IMG/VR virus record: IMGVR_UViG_3300037087_000760
Location: 1-64,000 of that record
Direction: 5' to 3' (one strand)
Source of the DNA: a virus
Length of the DNA: 64,000 nt
The notes below the pieces were generated by a model. The model saw nothing but the letters and a program-made list of their open reading frames with translations, made no database searches and was not told the origin of the DNA. Numbering within the stretch: the stretch's first letter is position 1; the number at the start of each line of letters is the position of its first letter. The position numbers and the translations under genes are program-made. Of the stretch, positions 9,400-15,471 are shown one piece after another.

Positions 9400-9474
9400 A
9401 GTCAGAGGAGGGATTCGAACCCACGATTGTACGGTTTTGCAGACCGGTGCTTTTGACCACTCAGCCACCCTGAC
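9400..9474 (-). tRNA. tRNA-Cys (GCA)
   Basis: Seven-base acceptor stem (GTCAGGG with CTCTGAC), T arm with TTCGAAT loop, anticodon loop CTGCAAA and discriminator U73, which fits cysteine. The outermost anticodon-stem pair is mismatched. It is the last gene of the minus-strand tRNA array. Confidence 0.85.
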
Positions 9475-9477
9475 GAA

Positions 9478-9609
9478 TTATTCTTCTTTGGATTCCTCTA
9501 ATCTTTTCCTGTCGAATTCTAACCATTCATCCAGTTTTTCATCAGTAAAAGAATTGAGTAATTCTACAAAATCCTCATATAAAGTATCCAAATCTATTCC
9601 TTTTTCCAT
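9478..9609 (-). CDS. Small acidic protein, 43 aa
   Basis: A 43-codon frame starts with ATG at 9607-9609, inside the end of the Mom-like gene, and stops just before the tRNA-Cys. The product (begins MEKGIDLDTLYEDFVELL) is acidic and helical. The overlap with the upstream coding sequence suggests translational coupling. Unrecognised. Confidence 0.45.
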   Translation of the reverse strand: MEKGIDLDTLYEDFVELLNSFTDEKLDEWLEFDRKRLEESKEE

Positions 9610-10214
9610 TTTACATTTAATGACTTATCGAATACTAACAAATATCTATGTTTACGACTTCGAGGTCTCCATTCACCCTCGACATCTTTCACTTTCCCCC
9701 TTGATTGCTTTATATATGTTCCATCTGGTTTTTTAATCCAGAAATCATTTTTGGGTTCTGTTAAACCATAATATTGAAAATTACATGCTTTATATATCGT
9801 ACCTAAATGAAAATCAGCATCAGCATAACTCAATATAACTCTAACTTTCGTATCTTTTCTCAATTGACGAATCGCCCTCGATACAAACCAACTGGTAATA
9901 TTATGTTCTACTTTTTGAATATCTGGATGAACACATAATCTACTCAACTCAAATAAACCCTCTTGATCATTTCTTTCCAATCCTAACATCCCCTTAGAAA
10001 GTTCTGGAACTGGAAAACCAGTGAAAATAATCACACCAACTAATTGTTCATTTTCAAACAGACCGTAATTAAAACCACTTTTAAATCCTCTGGAGATGTC
10101 TTTGAGATAATGAAATTTCAATAATAATTCACCAGCTTGTTCTTTGGTAATTCTACTCACATTGAAATTTTCTTTCATACCCTCATTTATAAACTCCAAA
10201 AATGTTTTTATCAT
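9594..10214 (-). CDS. Mom-like acyltransferase-fold protein with capsid-targeting-like N-terminus
   Basis: A 206-residue protein starting at the ATG at 10214, which gives MIKTFLEFINEGM, a model capsid-targeting sequence with cleavage expected after INE. The body has the GNAT-related layout of phage Mu Mom-type proteins: a chain entry HYLKDISRGFKSGFNYGLF, strand GVIIFTGFPV, then LFELSRLCVHP, WFVSRAIRQLRK and VILSYADADFHLGTIYKACNF. Mom modifies adenine in phage DNA to resist restriction; whether this one modifies DNA is inference. A late box lies just upstream. A longer frame from 10238 is possible but loses the motif. Confidence 0.6.
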   Translation of the reverse strand: MIKTFLEFINEGMKENFNVSRITKEQAGELLLKFHYLKDISRGFKSGFNYGLFENEQLVGVIIFTGFPVPELSKGMLGLERNDQEGLFELSRLCVHPDIQKVEHNITSWFVSRAIRQLRKDTKVRVILSYADADFHLGTIYKACNFQYYGLTEPKNDFWIKKPDGTYIKQSRGKVKDVEGEWRPRSRKHRYLLVFDKSLNVKWKKE

Positions 10215-10219
10215 GATTG

Positions 10220-10229
10220 TATATATTAA
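10220..10229 (-). promoter_or_regulatory. Late-type promoter box (TTAATATATA)
   Basis: TTAATATATA on the minus strand lies only six bases before the ATG of the Mom-like gene, closer than the ~20 bases usual here. Confidence 0.45.
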
Positions 10230-10249
10230 TATACTCAATCATGAATTAG

Positions 10250-10342
10250 AAGCGGGGGTAGGAGTCGAACCCACTATCTAAAGGTTATGAGCCTTTAATG
10301 ATTTATGTTGACGAATCAACAATTCCGTTTCACTCTCCCGCA
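10250..10342 (-). tRNA. tRNA with anticodon CAT, inserted hairpin in D loop
   Basis: The anticodon arm is AAAGG-CTCATAA-CCTTT and the T arm has loop TTCGACT. The D loop is about 28 bases because of an inserted perfect hairpin (GTTGA-TTCG-TCAAC). In the acceptor stem the position 1-72 pair is U·U and the seventh pair is A·C. It could be elongator Met or an Ile tRNA needing lysidine; the sequence does not decide. Confidence 0.6.
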
Positions 10343-10356
10343 ATGTATTAAAATAG

Positions 10357-10445
10357 TAGCGGATGTAAGATTCGAACTTACGACTTCCTTATGGGAAGTT
10401 TCAGCTTATGAGACTGAGGAGATAGGCCAACTTCTCTAATCCGCG
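10357..10445 (-). tRNA. Class II tRNA with anticodon CAT
   Basis: The anticodon arm is TCAGT-CTCATAA-GCTGA. It has a long variable arm (ACTTCC with GGAAGT around CATAA), D loop with GG, T loop TTCGAAT and discriminator A73. Long variable arms belong to Leu, Ser and Tyr tRNAs in bacteria, none of which normally carries CAT. The 1-72 pair is C·U. Aminoacylation identity cannot be assigned. Confidence 0.6.
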
Positions 10446-10452
10446 ATGTGTG

Positions 10453-10553
10453 TCCTACTGTTGGTGCGACCAACCTTTCTGGAACTCATTATACCGTAGG
10501 TTAGAGCGACCAACTTTATTAGTTCAATGATATTTCCCTCTGAATTAGTAGGA
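10453..10553 (-). other. tRNA-like element A in spacer
   Basis: A 101-base spacer bounded by a perfect seven-base inverted repeat (TCCTACT and AGTAGGA) where an acceptor stem would be. Reading the minus strand, a TTCA/TGAA D-like stem and a GTTGG/CCAAC stem next to the 3' arm follow, but the T loop is only five bases and no clear anticodon arm is seen. Possibly a decayed or divergent tRNA. Confidence 0.25.
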
Positions 10554-10558
10554 CTTAG

Positions 10559-10630
<72 letters not shown>

Positions 10631-10635
10631 ATATA

Positions 10636-10884
10636 TTATTTCAATTCATGTCTGCACAATGGACATTCTTTAATTTTTATCAACCAATGAATAGTTCTCA
10701 CTACCGTTTTTTCTGGGTCATCAAAACACACCTTTTCACCATCCCAAATTCCTACGATTGATGTTTTCACAGTTTTACCATTAACTCTTTTTATGTTATG
10801 GTATTGAACTAAATCACCTTTCTTAATATCATCTAATTGTTTACCAATCAGATTTCCGTAATTGTCGTATTTACTTTCTTCCAT
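10636..10884 (-). CDS. Hypothetical protein with C-terminal CxxC
   Basis: An 82-residue protein inside the tRNA array. The middle (KKGDLVQYHN and VGIWDGEKVCFDD) looks like a small beta barrel; the end has CPLCRHE, half of a zinc site. The early promoter at 10889 ends only a few bases before its ATG, so its leader must be very short. Unrecognised. Confidence 0.55.
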   Translation of the reverse strand: MEESKYDNYGNLIGKQLDDIKKGDLVQYHNIKRVNGKTVKTSIVGIWDGEKVCFDDPEKTVVRTIHWLIKIKECPLCRHELK

Positions 10885-10888
10885 TTTA

Positions 10889-10922
10889 CAAAGATATAAA
10901 TAAATATTCTAATTAAAAAATC
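10889..10922 (-). promoter_or_regulatory. Early-type promoter (T-tract + TATCTTTG)
   Basis: Reading minus: a T-tract ending in TTTTTTAAT, about 17 bases, then TATCTTTG. It matches the early consensus and drives the 82-aa gene inside the tRNA array. Confidence 0.55.
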
Positions 10923-10926
10923 ATTG

Positions 10927-10999
10927 AGATCGGAGAGGGAATCAAACCCCCGTCTCTGAGGTTGCAGCTCAGCACCTATTTACACTCGGCCATCCGACC
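10927..10999 (-). tRNA. tRNA-Cys (GCA), second copy
   Basis: Anticodon arm CTGAG-CTGCAAC-CTCAG, acceptor GGTCGGA with TCCGATC, discriminator U73 and T loop TTTGATT. Differs widely from the first Cys tRNA, so not a recent duplicate. Confidence 0.8.
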
Positions 11000-11004
11000 A
11001 TTTG

Positions 11005-11077
11005 AGCGATAAGTGGGGGTCAAACCCACGACCTTCAGCTTGGGAAGCTGACACTCTATCAACTGAGCTATTATCGC
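11005..11077 (-). tRNA. tRNA-Gly (TCC)
   Basis: Canonical cloverleaf: acceptor GCGATAA/TTATCGC, D arm AGCTC...GAGT, anticodon arm CAGCT-TCCC region giving loop CTTCCCA, T loop TTTGACC, U73. G1:C72, C2:G71, C35, C36 and U73 are the glycine identity set. Confidence 0.88.
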
Positions 11078-11130
11078 ATCCGTTTGACACATCCTTTGAC
11101 ATCACCCTCTCTCCGTTATATCAAACAGCG

Positions 11131-11202
11131 AGCGAGTAATCAGAATCGAACTGACATCATCGGTATGGTAAGCCGATACACTACACATTGTGCTATACTC
11201 GC
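11131..11202 (-). tRNA. tRNA-Gly with rare anticodon ACC
   Basis: Aligned with bacterial glyT-type tRNAs, the arm is TCGGC-TTACCAT-ACCGA, which puts ACC at 34-36 with a C31·A39 mismatch. Acceptor GCGAGTA/TACTCGC, T loop TTCGATT and U73 give all glycine identity elements. A 34 in a Gly anticodon is very rare in bacteria. A nine-base loop closed by TCGG/CCGA is an alternative reading. Confidence 0.65.
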
Positions 11203-11277
11203 GAATCAGTACCCGCACTTTCCGCCTTAATTATTCCCTGTTACACTGCGGTTAGGGAGTTGGTTATGATAGACCTG

Positions 11278-11360
11278 AGCGGGAGAAGGGATTCGAACCC
11301 TCACCTGAAGTTTGGAAGACTCCTATGCTAGCTTACGCGACCGTTAAACACCACTCCCGC
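11278..11360 (-). tRNA. tRNA-Gly (TCC) with enlarged D loop
   Basis: Acceptor GCGGGAG/CTCCCGC, anticodon arm GGAGT-CTTCCAA-ACTTC, T loop TTCGAAT and U73. The D loop is about 19 bases, roughly ten longer than normal, after the conserved AACGG. Confidence 0.75.
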
Positions 11361-11371
11361 GAGTGATTTTG

Positions 11372-11442
11372 AGCAGATAATGAGAATCGAACTCACATCA
11401 AAAGATTGGAAATCTCTTACACTACCATTGTGCTATATCTGC
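11372..11442 (-). tRNA. tRNA-Gly (TCC), third copy
   Basis: Acceptor GCAGATA/TATCTGC, D arm GCAC...GTGT, anticodon arm AGAGA-TTTCCAA-TCTTT, T loop TTCGATT, U73. Compact and canonical. Confidence 0.85.
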
Positions 11443-11446
11443 GTAA

Positions 11447-11555
11447 AAGGTCAGTATGTCGAATGTATTCGGACTGATTTTCGTTTTGCACATTCCTAAT
11501 CATCTGTCTTAACATCTCAGTTCACCGCCATTGTGCTACCGCGTTTACTGACCTT
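11447..11555 (-). other. tRNA-like element B in spacer
   Basis: A 109-base spacer closed by a perfect nine-base inverted repeat (AAGGTCAGT and ACTGACCTT). Near its 5' end (minus strand) is a D-arm-like string TAGCACAATGG, as in the Gly tRNAs here. No canonical T loop is present. Possibly a decayed or highly divergent tRNA. Confidence 0.25.
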
Positions 11556-11557
11556 GG

Positions 11558-11629
11558 AGCGGGATGCGGGATTTAAACCCGCGACCTGAAGTTTGGTAAA
11601 CTTCCGCTCTATCACTGAGCTAATCCCGC
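11558..11629 (-). tRNA. tRNA-Gly with anticodon ACC, second copy
   Basis: Well-paired cloverleaf: acceptor GCGGGAT/ATCCCGC, D arm AGCTC...GAGC, anticodon arm GAAGT-TTACCAA-ACTTC (perfect five pairs), T loop TTTAAAT, U73. The anticodon reads ACC without ambiguity and all glycine identity elements are present. Confidence 0.8.
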
Positions 11630-11717
11630 GTGGGAGGCTATCTAAACTCTTTGACCCAATCAGATTTCTCCTGTCATGAGTTAACTTCGCCTTATTAGTT
11701 TTTCGAATGTTTTTTAG

Positions 11718-11789
11718 TAGCCCCGGCGGGAATCGAACCTGCATCCAGAAATTAGAAGTTTCTTGTTCTATCCATTGAACTACGGAGCC
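11718..11789 (-). tRNA. tRNA-Arg (TCT)
   Basis: Canonical: acceptor GGCTCCG with CGGGGCT (1-72 is G·U), D loop with AATGG, anticodon arm AGAAA-CTTCTAA-TTTCT, T loop TTCGATT, A73. It reads AGA, a codon common in AT-rich genomes. Confidence 0.88.
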
Positions 11790-11838
11790 ATACTTTATAT
11801 AAACTATTTACCACCATTAAGTTTAATATTAATTATTG

Positions 11839-11916
11839 TAACCCTGAAGGGATTCGAACCCTCATTTTCATCCGTTATGCACAATCGAGTTTAGAAAACT
11901 CAGCCATTACAGGGCT
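11839..11916 (-). tRNA. tRNA-Arg-like (TCT) without a visible D arm
   Basis: Acceptor AGCCCTG/CAGGGTT with A73, T arm GAGGG-TTCGAAT-CCCTT and a perfect anticodon arm TGAGT-TTTCTAA-ACTCG are present. Only seven bases separate the acceptor from the anticodon stem, too few for a D arm, while about 22 bases lie between anticodon and T arms. The AACGG typical of D loops here lies in that second stretch. Confidence 0.5.
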
Positions 11917-11921
11917 ATTTG

Positions 11922-12003
11922 TACCGATGGAGAGATTCGAACTCTCACTTCCGATGGAAACAAGTTCCTAAAACTTGCGTGTCTACCATTCCACCACACC
12001 GGC
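11922..12003 (-). tRNA. tRNA-Leu (TAG)
   Basis: Class II tRNA: acceptor GCCGGTG/CATCGGT, D arm with GGAATGGTAGAC, anticodon arm CAAGT-TTTAGGA-ACTTG, long variable arm (TTCC/GGAA type), T loop TTCGAAT, A73. Confidence 0.88.
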
Positions 12004-12037
12004 TTAAAAAGTTAAATAAGTTGTGATATTGTACACC

Positions 12038-12114
12038 ATACCCAACCCAGAGTCGAACTGGATTAGTTGGGGTCTCGAACCCCGCTTCACACAACCACCT
12101 ACTACCGTTCAGTA
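12038..12114 (-). tRNA. tRNA-like gene, candidate anticodon CGA
   Basis: The T arm (TCCAG-TTCGACT-CTGGG) and an arm GGGG-TTCGAGA-CCCC are clear; if the latter is the anticodon arm it reads CGA (Ser), but the variable region is only five bases. The best acceptor (TACTGAA/TTGGGTA) has a G·G mismatch and the D region is unstructured. Identity uncertain. Confidence 0.4.
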
Positions 12115-12128
12115 TTATTCAACCTTAG

Positions 12129-12198
12129 CAGTACAAGCAGGAATCGAACCTACATCCACCCTCTACTGAGGGTACTCTTTCCATTAAGCTACTGTACT
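12129..12198 (-). tRNA. tRNA-like gene with abnormal anticodon loop
   Basis: Acceptor AGTACAG/TTGTACT with discriminator G, T arm GTAGG-TTCGATT-CCTGC and an AATGG D loop are normal. The anticodon arm ACCCT-CAGTAG-AGGGT has a six-base loop without U33 and could even close to a tetraloop. GTA can be read but position 33 is A. A1-U72 with G73 resembles Trp. Identity not assignable. Confidence 0.5.
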
Positions 12199-12262
12199 TA
12201 CACATCAATTTTATTCTAGCTTATTATGATGTGATTTACACTTTTGATGTAAATATCTTTTA

Positions 12263-12330
12263 GTACTCTAAAAGGATTCGAACCTATACTCCTCGCTTAC
12301 GCGAGTGTGCTACCATTACACCATAAAGTC
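12263..12330 (-). tRNA. tRNA-like gene with anticodon loop reduced to GTAA
   Basis: The D arm (GTGT-AATGGTA-GCAC) and T loop (TTCGAAT) are normal, but between them lies CTCGC-GTAA-GCGAG, a five-pair stem closed by a GNRA-type tetraloop where a seven-base anticodon loop belongs. The gene is 68 bases, three or four shorter than usual. The 1-72 pair is G·A and the T stem has a U·U. Confidence 0.45.
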
Positions 12331-12344
12331 AACTTTCGTCATTG

Positions 12345-12425
12345 ACACTGACATATCATTTCGGAAAGAACACATATTTTACTCCTTTCTGATTGTCAGA
12401 TCTTACTCGTTTCAAATTCCAGTGT
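12345..12425 (-). other. tRNA-like element F in spacer
   Basis: An 81-base spacer bounded by ACACTG/CAGTGT. On the minus strand it holds internal hairpins TCTGA-CAA-TCAGA and GAAAG...CTTTC. Clover-like in outline but with no T loop; function unknown. Confidence 0.2.
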
Positions 12426-12430
12426 TTTTG

Positions 12431-12503
12431 CAGGCAGTACGGGAGTTGAACCCGCTCCGAACGCCGTGACAGGGCGACATCTTAACCGTTTGACCTACTG
12501 CCT
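12431..12503 (-). tRNA. tRNA-Asp (GTC)
   Basis: Acceptor AGGCAGT/ACTGCCT, anticodon arm CGCC-CTGTCAC-GGCG, T loop TTCAACT, G73 as expected for Asp. Confidence 0.83.
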
Positions 12504-12521
12504 ATGTAGGGGAACATTCTG

Positions 12522-12598
12522 CGGGCCCAGTGGGATTCAAACCCACCTGTTATTCCTGATCGACAGTCAGGTAGACACATCCAGCATCTCCTGAGCCC
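12522..12598 (-). tRNA. tRNA-Asp (GTC), second copy
   Basis: Acceptor GGGCTCA/TGGGCCC, D stem AGAT/GTCT, anticodon arm CCTGA-CTGTCGA-TCAGG, an eight-base variable region, T loop TTTGAAT, G73. Confidence 0.82.
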
Positions 12599-12609
12599 AT
12601 TCATTATTG

Positions 12610-12709
12610 CGGTAGGAGTTGGGATCGAACCAACATATAAAGCATTCATCCTATCAGACTACTTCTGATGTCCATCGGTGGCACCCTATGAACTTTATGC
12701 TATCCTACC
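12610..12709 (-). tRNA. Enlarged tRNA-like gene, identity unknown
   Basis: Perfect acceptor (GGTAGGA/TCCTACC), T arm GTTGG-TTCGATC-CCAAC and G73. About 65 bases lie between position 9 and the T stem, against ~40 normally, forming GTTCAT/ATGGAC and ATCAG-AAGTAGT-CTGAT hairpins. The second could be an anticodon arm reading GTA but lacks U33. Confidence 0.45.
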
Positions 12710-12773
12710 ATTTATTTTTAGTATCCAATATGTCAAAGAACATATTATAATGTCAAAGAAACATTATAATTGG

Positions 12774-12848
12774 CGGTACATTACGGTTTCGAACCGTTGA
12801 TTTTACATGGGTGACAACCATGTTCCTCACCAAGAGGCCTAATGAACC
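12774..12848 (-). tRNA. tRNA-Asp (GTC), third copy
   Basis: Anticodon arm CATGG-TTGTCAC-CCATG, D stem CCTC/GAGG, T loop TTCGAAA, G73. The acceptor (GGTTCAT/ATGTACC) has one U·U mismatch at the fourth pair. Confidence 0.75.
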
Positions 12849-12854
12849 ATTTTG

Positions 12855-12985
12855 AGTCGGGAGCAGGAATCGAACCTACAGCTCTGGTTTAGGAGACCGA
12901 AGTAACTGTAACCATCGCCACTCTTTCACAAGAGGGAATATTTAGAACAGTGTTTTTAAGCGTGTTGCCATTACACTATCCCGAC
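12855..12985 (-). tRNA. tRNA-Arg-like (CCT) with ~60-base insertion
   Basis: Acceptor GTCGGGA/TCCCGAC, a Gly/Arg-type D arm (GTGT-AATGGCA-ACAC) and T arm GTAGG-TTCGATT-CCTGC are perfect. The anticodon arm with loop CTCCTAA lies about 60 bases after the D arm. The insert folds on itself (ACTGT/ACAGT enclosing CTCT/AGAG). Discriminator is U, unusual for Arg. It is either an intervening sequence or an enlarged tRNA. Confidence 0.5.
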
Positions 12986-12990
12986 ATAAA

Positions 12991-13080
12991 AAGATTTTAG
13001 AGATATTCACCACTGAGTATTGTTTGAAAACAAATTTGCAGTTTGTCGAAGTAACCCAGATAAGTTCACTACTAAATCTT
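12991..13080 (-). tRNA. Possible degenerate tRNA-Cys-like element
   Basis: A 90-base segment closed by AAGATTT/AAATCTT. It contains a perfect anticodon arm ACAAA-CTGCAAA-TTTGT (GCA) and an AGTA/TACT D-like stem with GGG in its loop, but no canonical T loop. It is the first element of the array behind the putative promoter at 13108. Confidence 0.35.
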
Positions 13081-13107
13081 CTTTTAAAAATATACAGAGA
13101 ATGTTTT

Positions 13108-13119
13108 CAAAAAGTATAT
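13108..13119 (-). promoter_or_regulatory. Putative promoter box for the tRNA array
   Basis: The minus-strand 12-mer ATATACTTTTTG is identical to the one upstream of EF-G (9353) and lies 28 bases before the first tRNA-like element. Confidence 0.35.
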
Positions 13120-13207
13120 TTGGTAAACATTATGAGTGTTTGATGTAACTCTTCGAACCGCTTCTGTAAATTTCATTCAATATTTTAAAGAACTATACTT
13201 ATTAAAA

Positions 13208-13242
13208 ACAAAAAAACCCAACCGTTATTATCCGATTGGGTT
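13208..13242 (-). terminator. Intrinsic terminator
   Basis: Arms AACCCAA and TTGGGTT around a 14-base loop, followed on the minus strand by a run of seven T. It ends the transcript of the gene at 13444-13647 before the tRNA array. Confidence 0.7.
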
Positions 13243-13443
13243 CATTTGTTTATCTTTATATTTTCTTAATGCAAAACAAACCCAATCAGAAATCTATCAT
13301 CTCTGCCACAATCCATTCCGATTCTTACTATATTTTCCATTTGTTTCTGCGTTAATTGGGATTTAATTTTGTTTATATATTATACTTTAAAAGTCGTATT
13401 TTTCTATTTTTAGTAATTTTTTTCGAAAAAGTTTAATTTTTCT
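13243..13443. other. AT-rich intergenic stretch
   Basis: Part of the ~360-base gap between the tRNA array and the next gene. Apart from the terminator and promoter box listed, I see no convincing gene; a 76-codon + strand frame here has no start signal and overlaps both signals. Confidence 0.4.
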
Positions 13444-13647
13444 TTAAATAGTTTTCTTCTTTTTAGCCGGTTTGAAATCTTCTTTCATTAATTCATCTAT
13501 GGCTTCTTGTTTCTTCATGGGTTCACTTACAAGATATTTGCCAGCTATAATACCATACTTTCCTGTGGGTTTACCACTATTAAGTAACGGTACTACTTTA
13601 AACCCTAAATGTTGAAACTCAACACGACCAATTTTACCTCTTGCCAT
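13444..13647 (-). CDS. Small basic protein, 67 aa
   Basis: Starts at the ATG at 13647, chosen because a rare clear Shine-Dalgarno sequence (AAAGGAG) precedes it by a few bases; a longer frame from 13689 lacks this. The product begins MARGKIGRVEFQHLGFK, with a beta-rich core and a lysine-rich end (KPAKKKKTI), suggesting nucleic acid binding. An early promoter lies at 13747 and a terminator follows. Unrecognised. Confidence 0.6.
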   Translation of the reverse strand: MARGKIGRVEFQHLGFKVVPLLNSGKPTGKYGIIAGKYLVSEPMKKQEAIDELMKEDFKPAKKKKTI

Positions 13648-13746
13648 TTTACTCCTTTTTTTAAAAAGTTTTTGAGAGTGGGGATACATTCATACCCCCA
13701 TCCTCAAATCCGACCTTTTCACTTTAACACAATCTGAAAACTTTGA

Positions 13747-13780
13747 CAAAGATATGTCAAATATTTGGAAGAAAAAAATT
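13747..13780 (-). promoter_or_regulatory. Early-type promoter (T-tract + TATCTTTG)
   Basis: Minus strand: AATTTTTTTCT, about 17 bases, TATCTTTG. Drives the 67-aa gene. Confidence 0.6.
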
Positions 13781-14123
13781 ATTTCAATATTTTCTTTAAT
13801 TTTCTTTTTCTATATATGTTAATCAATTCTTCTTCTGAACACCAACCAACCTTTTCAAATAATCTATAATACCTATTACCATTGATGATTGTATTTAGAA
13901 GTGTTCCCGGCTTTGTTAAAATTCCAATTATGAGTTTATCTGGATTTTTGATATGTTCAACCATTATTGCATCGTAAGCTCTTCTCAGAATGACATTTTG
14001 TTCTGCCATAACATCCACAATAGCTTTTTTCTTACCGACAGGTGGTATTATTGTAATTTCTTCAGTTGTTTCAAATTTAATGAACTTAGCTGTAAATATC
14101 TCTATTTTAAGATTCTCATTCAT
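13779..14123 (-). CDS. Hypothetical protein, 114 aa
   Basis: Unrecognised. Begins MNENLKIEIFTAKFIK; contains EQNVILRRAYDAIMVEHIK and a basic tail (RKRKLKKILK). Last gene of an overlapping minus-strand run (14123 to 16743); its start overlaps the preceding gene by eight bases. Confidence 0.55.
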   Translation of the reverse strand: MNENLKIEIFTAKFIKFETTEEITIIPPVGKKKAIVDVMAEQNVILRRAYDAIMVEHIKNPDKLIIGILTKPGTLLNTIINGNRYYRLFEKVGWCSEEELINIYRKRKLKKILK

Positions 14124-14481
14124 CTTCTTCGAAAACTACTTTTTTAAATATGATTTTTTTATCTAACTCGATTTTATTTTCTTTTATTAAAATTTTTATT
14201 TTCGTATGTACAAAACAATTCAAATGTGAAATTAAAACTGGATCAATTCCTTTTTCTTTTAAAGAAGTCAATGTGGATGTTTGTTCTGTTTTTATTAAAT
14301 GTAATATATATTCTTTAATATAAGAGGGTTGTCCCTTATTCAAATATGAACACATTTCATTAAATCTTCCAATGAACTTTGAAAAATATTTTTTTTGATT
14401 CTTTGGAAGAAGATTAATTCTTTCTGCTATTATGTTTATAATAGGAAATTTATTTGGATCTCCGAAAGTGTCTACATTCAT
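14116..14481 (-). CDS. Hypothetical protein, 121 aa
   Basis: Unrecognised, helical, lysine-rich. Overlaps both neighbours by 4-8 bases (ATGA type), which indicates translational coupling inside the run that starts at the methyltransferase. Confidence 0.55.
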   Translation of the reverse strand: MNVDTFGDPNKFPIINIIAERINLLPKNQKKYFSKFIGRFNEMCSYLNKGQPSYIKEYILHLIKTEQTSTLTSLKEKGIDPVLISHLNCFVHTKIKILIKENKIELDKKIIFKKVVFEEDE

Positions 14482-15236
14482 TTGAAATATTCTTTAGCTG
14501 TTGGATAAATGGGAAGTGTTCCAAGATCGTTACGAATGTAATCAATTGGTGGTTGACTTTCCAGAATATCAAGACAAACAAAATCGTCAATCAATTCATC
14601 TTTTGTTGGAAAATTTTTGTATGTTTTCGACAAAGTAAATCTTTGGGCACCTTCTTCAAGTTCAAGTTCCCAACCATTTCCTTCATTAGAAACATTATAA
14701 GGACCAACAATTCCTCTCACAATAACTCTATATTGATGGGCGTATGCTTCTTTTTTAATTAAAATTCCGATACGATTTTCTCCACCATAATCTCTTTCAC
14801 AAATACAAATTAATTGTGTAGCTAATTCTTTCTCATTAAAATATTCATTATCCCAATATTCTTCAATGATTGTGGTGGATTCTTCCATTTTATCAAATAA
14901 TAATTCTTCCGTTTTATTTTTTGGTTTTCTGTCAGTGAAGAATTTTCTTGCCGGTCTGTTCTGAATCCAGTTATTTAATTCCAGATTCTTTCGATCTAAT
15001 ATTTTTGTATGAATGTGTTCAAGATAATCGGTGATATTTTCAAAAGAGAAAATTGATTTATCGTAGATAATTCCACCTTTCATTAGGATATCTACTAACA
15101 TTCCAGATGATTCACTAACTAATAAGGATAATTGATCGTCATTTAAGTTAGAATCAAATTTTTTAGCAGATTCATTCCCAATGGTGAGTTTCTGTTTGGT
15201 ACAGAACTGTAAATATTTAAAAGCCGAATCTTTCAT
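14478..15236 (-). CDS. Hypothetical protein, 252 aa
   Basis: Unrecognised. N-terminal ~130 residues are helical and charged; a mixed strand-helix C-terminal half has CICERDYGGENRIGILIKKE and a VRGIVGPYNVSNEG segment, reminiscent of small-molecule or peptide binding folds, but no family is claimed. Overlaps neighbours by 4 and 20 bases. Confidence 0.55.
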   Translation of the reverse strand: MKDSAFKYLQFCTKQKLTIGNESAKKFDSNLNDDQLSLLVSESSGMLVDILMKGGIIYDKSIFSFENITDYLEHIHTKILDRKNLELNNWIQNRPARKFFTDRKPKNKTEELLFDKMEESTTIIEEYWDNEYFNEKELATQLICICERDYGGENRIGILIKKEAYAHQYRVIVRGIVGPYNVSNEGNGWELELEEGAQRFTLSKTYKNFPTKDELIDDFVCLDILESQPPIDYIRNDLGTLPIYPTAKEYFK

Positions 15237-15468
15237 TTTCTAAAGCTATTTTAACATCAGGATATCTTCGATGATTTGTGAAATTACCATTGATTAAGTC
15301 CGCACACATCCAACCATCTTTCACTTTCCAAATGTGTTTCTTGAATTTCTTAAACATGATTGGAAAGAAAGGGTTATCGAACCTTTTATTTAATTTATCC
15401 TGATGATGATATTCTATTTCATATCCCAATGAAATAGCTAATTCTTTTGCTTCCAAATCATCTCTCAT
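15217..15468 (-). CDS. Hypothetical protein, 83 aa
   Basis: Unrecognised small protein (begins MRDDLEAKELAISLGYEIEY), rich in aromatic and basic residues. The 20-base overlap with the downstream gene supports coupling. Confidence 0.5.
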   Translation of the reverse strand: MRDDLEAKELAISLGYEIEYHHQDKLNKRFDNPFFPIMFKKFKKHIWKVKDGWMCADLINGNFTNHRRYPDVKIALENERFGF

Positions 15469-15471
15469 GGT

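Noticed and set aside
11517-11744. Minus-strand 75-codon frame in the tRNA array
   Set aside because: It runs through tRNA-Gly (ACC) and spacer sequence; tRNA structure explains the bases better.
12610-12709. tmRNA for the enlarged tRNA-like gene
   Set aside because: Only 100 bases, no alanine acceptor signature (G3·U70) and no tag reading frame.
12721-12770. Short direct repeats TGTCAAAGAA...CATTATAAT before tRNA-Asp
   Set aside because: Two imperfect AT-rich copies only; no clear attachment-site or insertion-sequence signs.
13136-13366. Plus-strand 76-codon frame after the tRNA array
   Set aside because: Overlaps a minus-strand terminator and promoter region and has no start signal.
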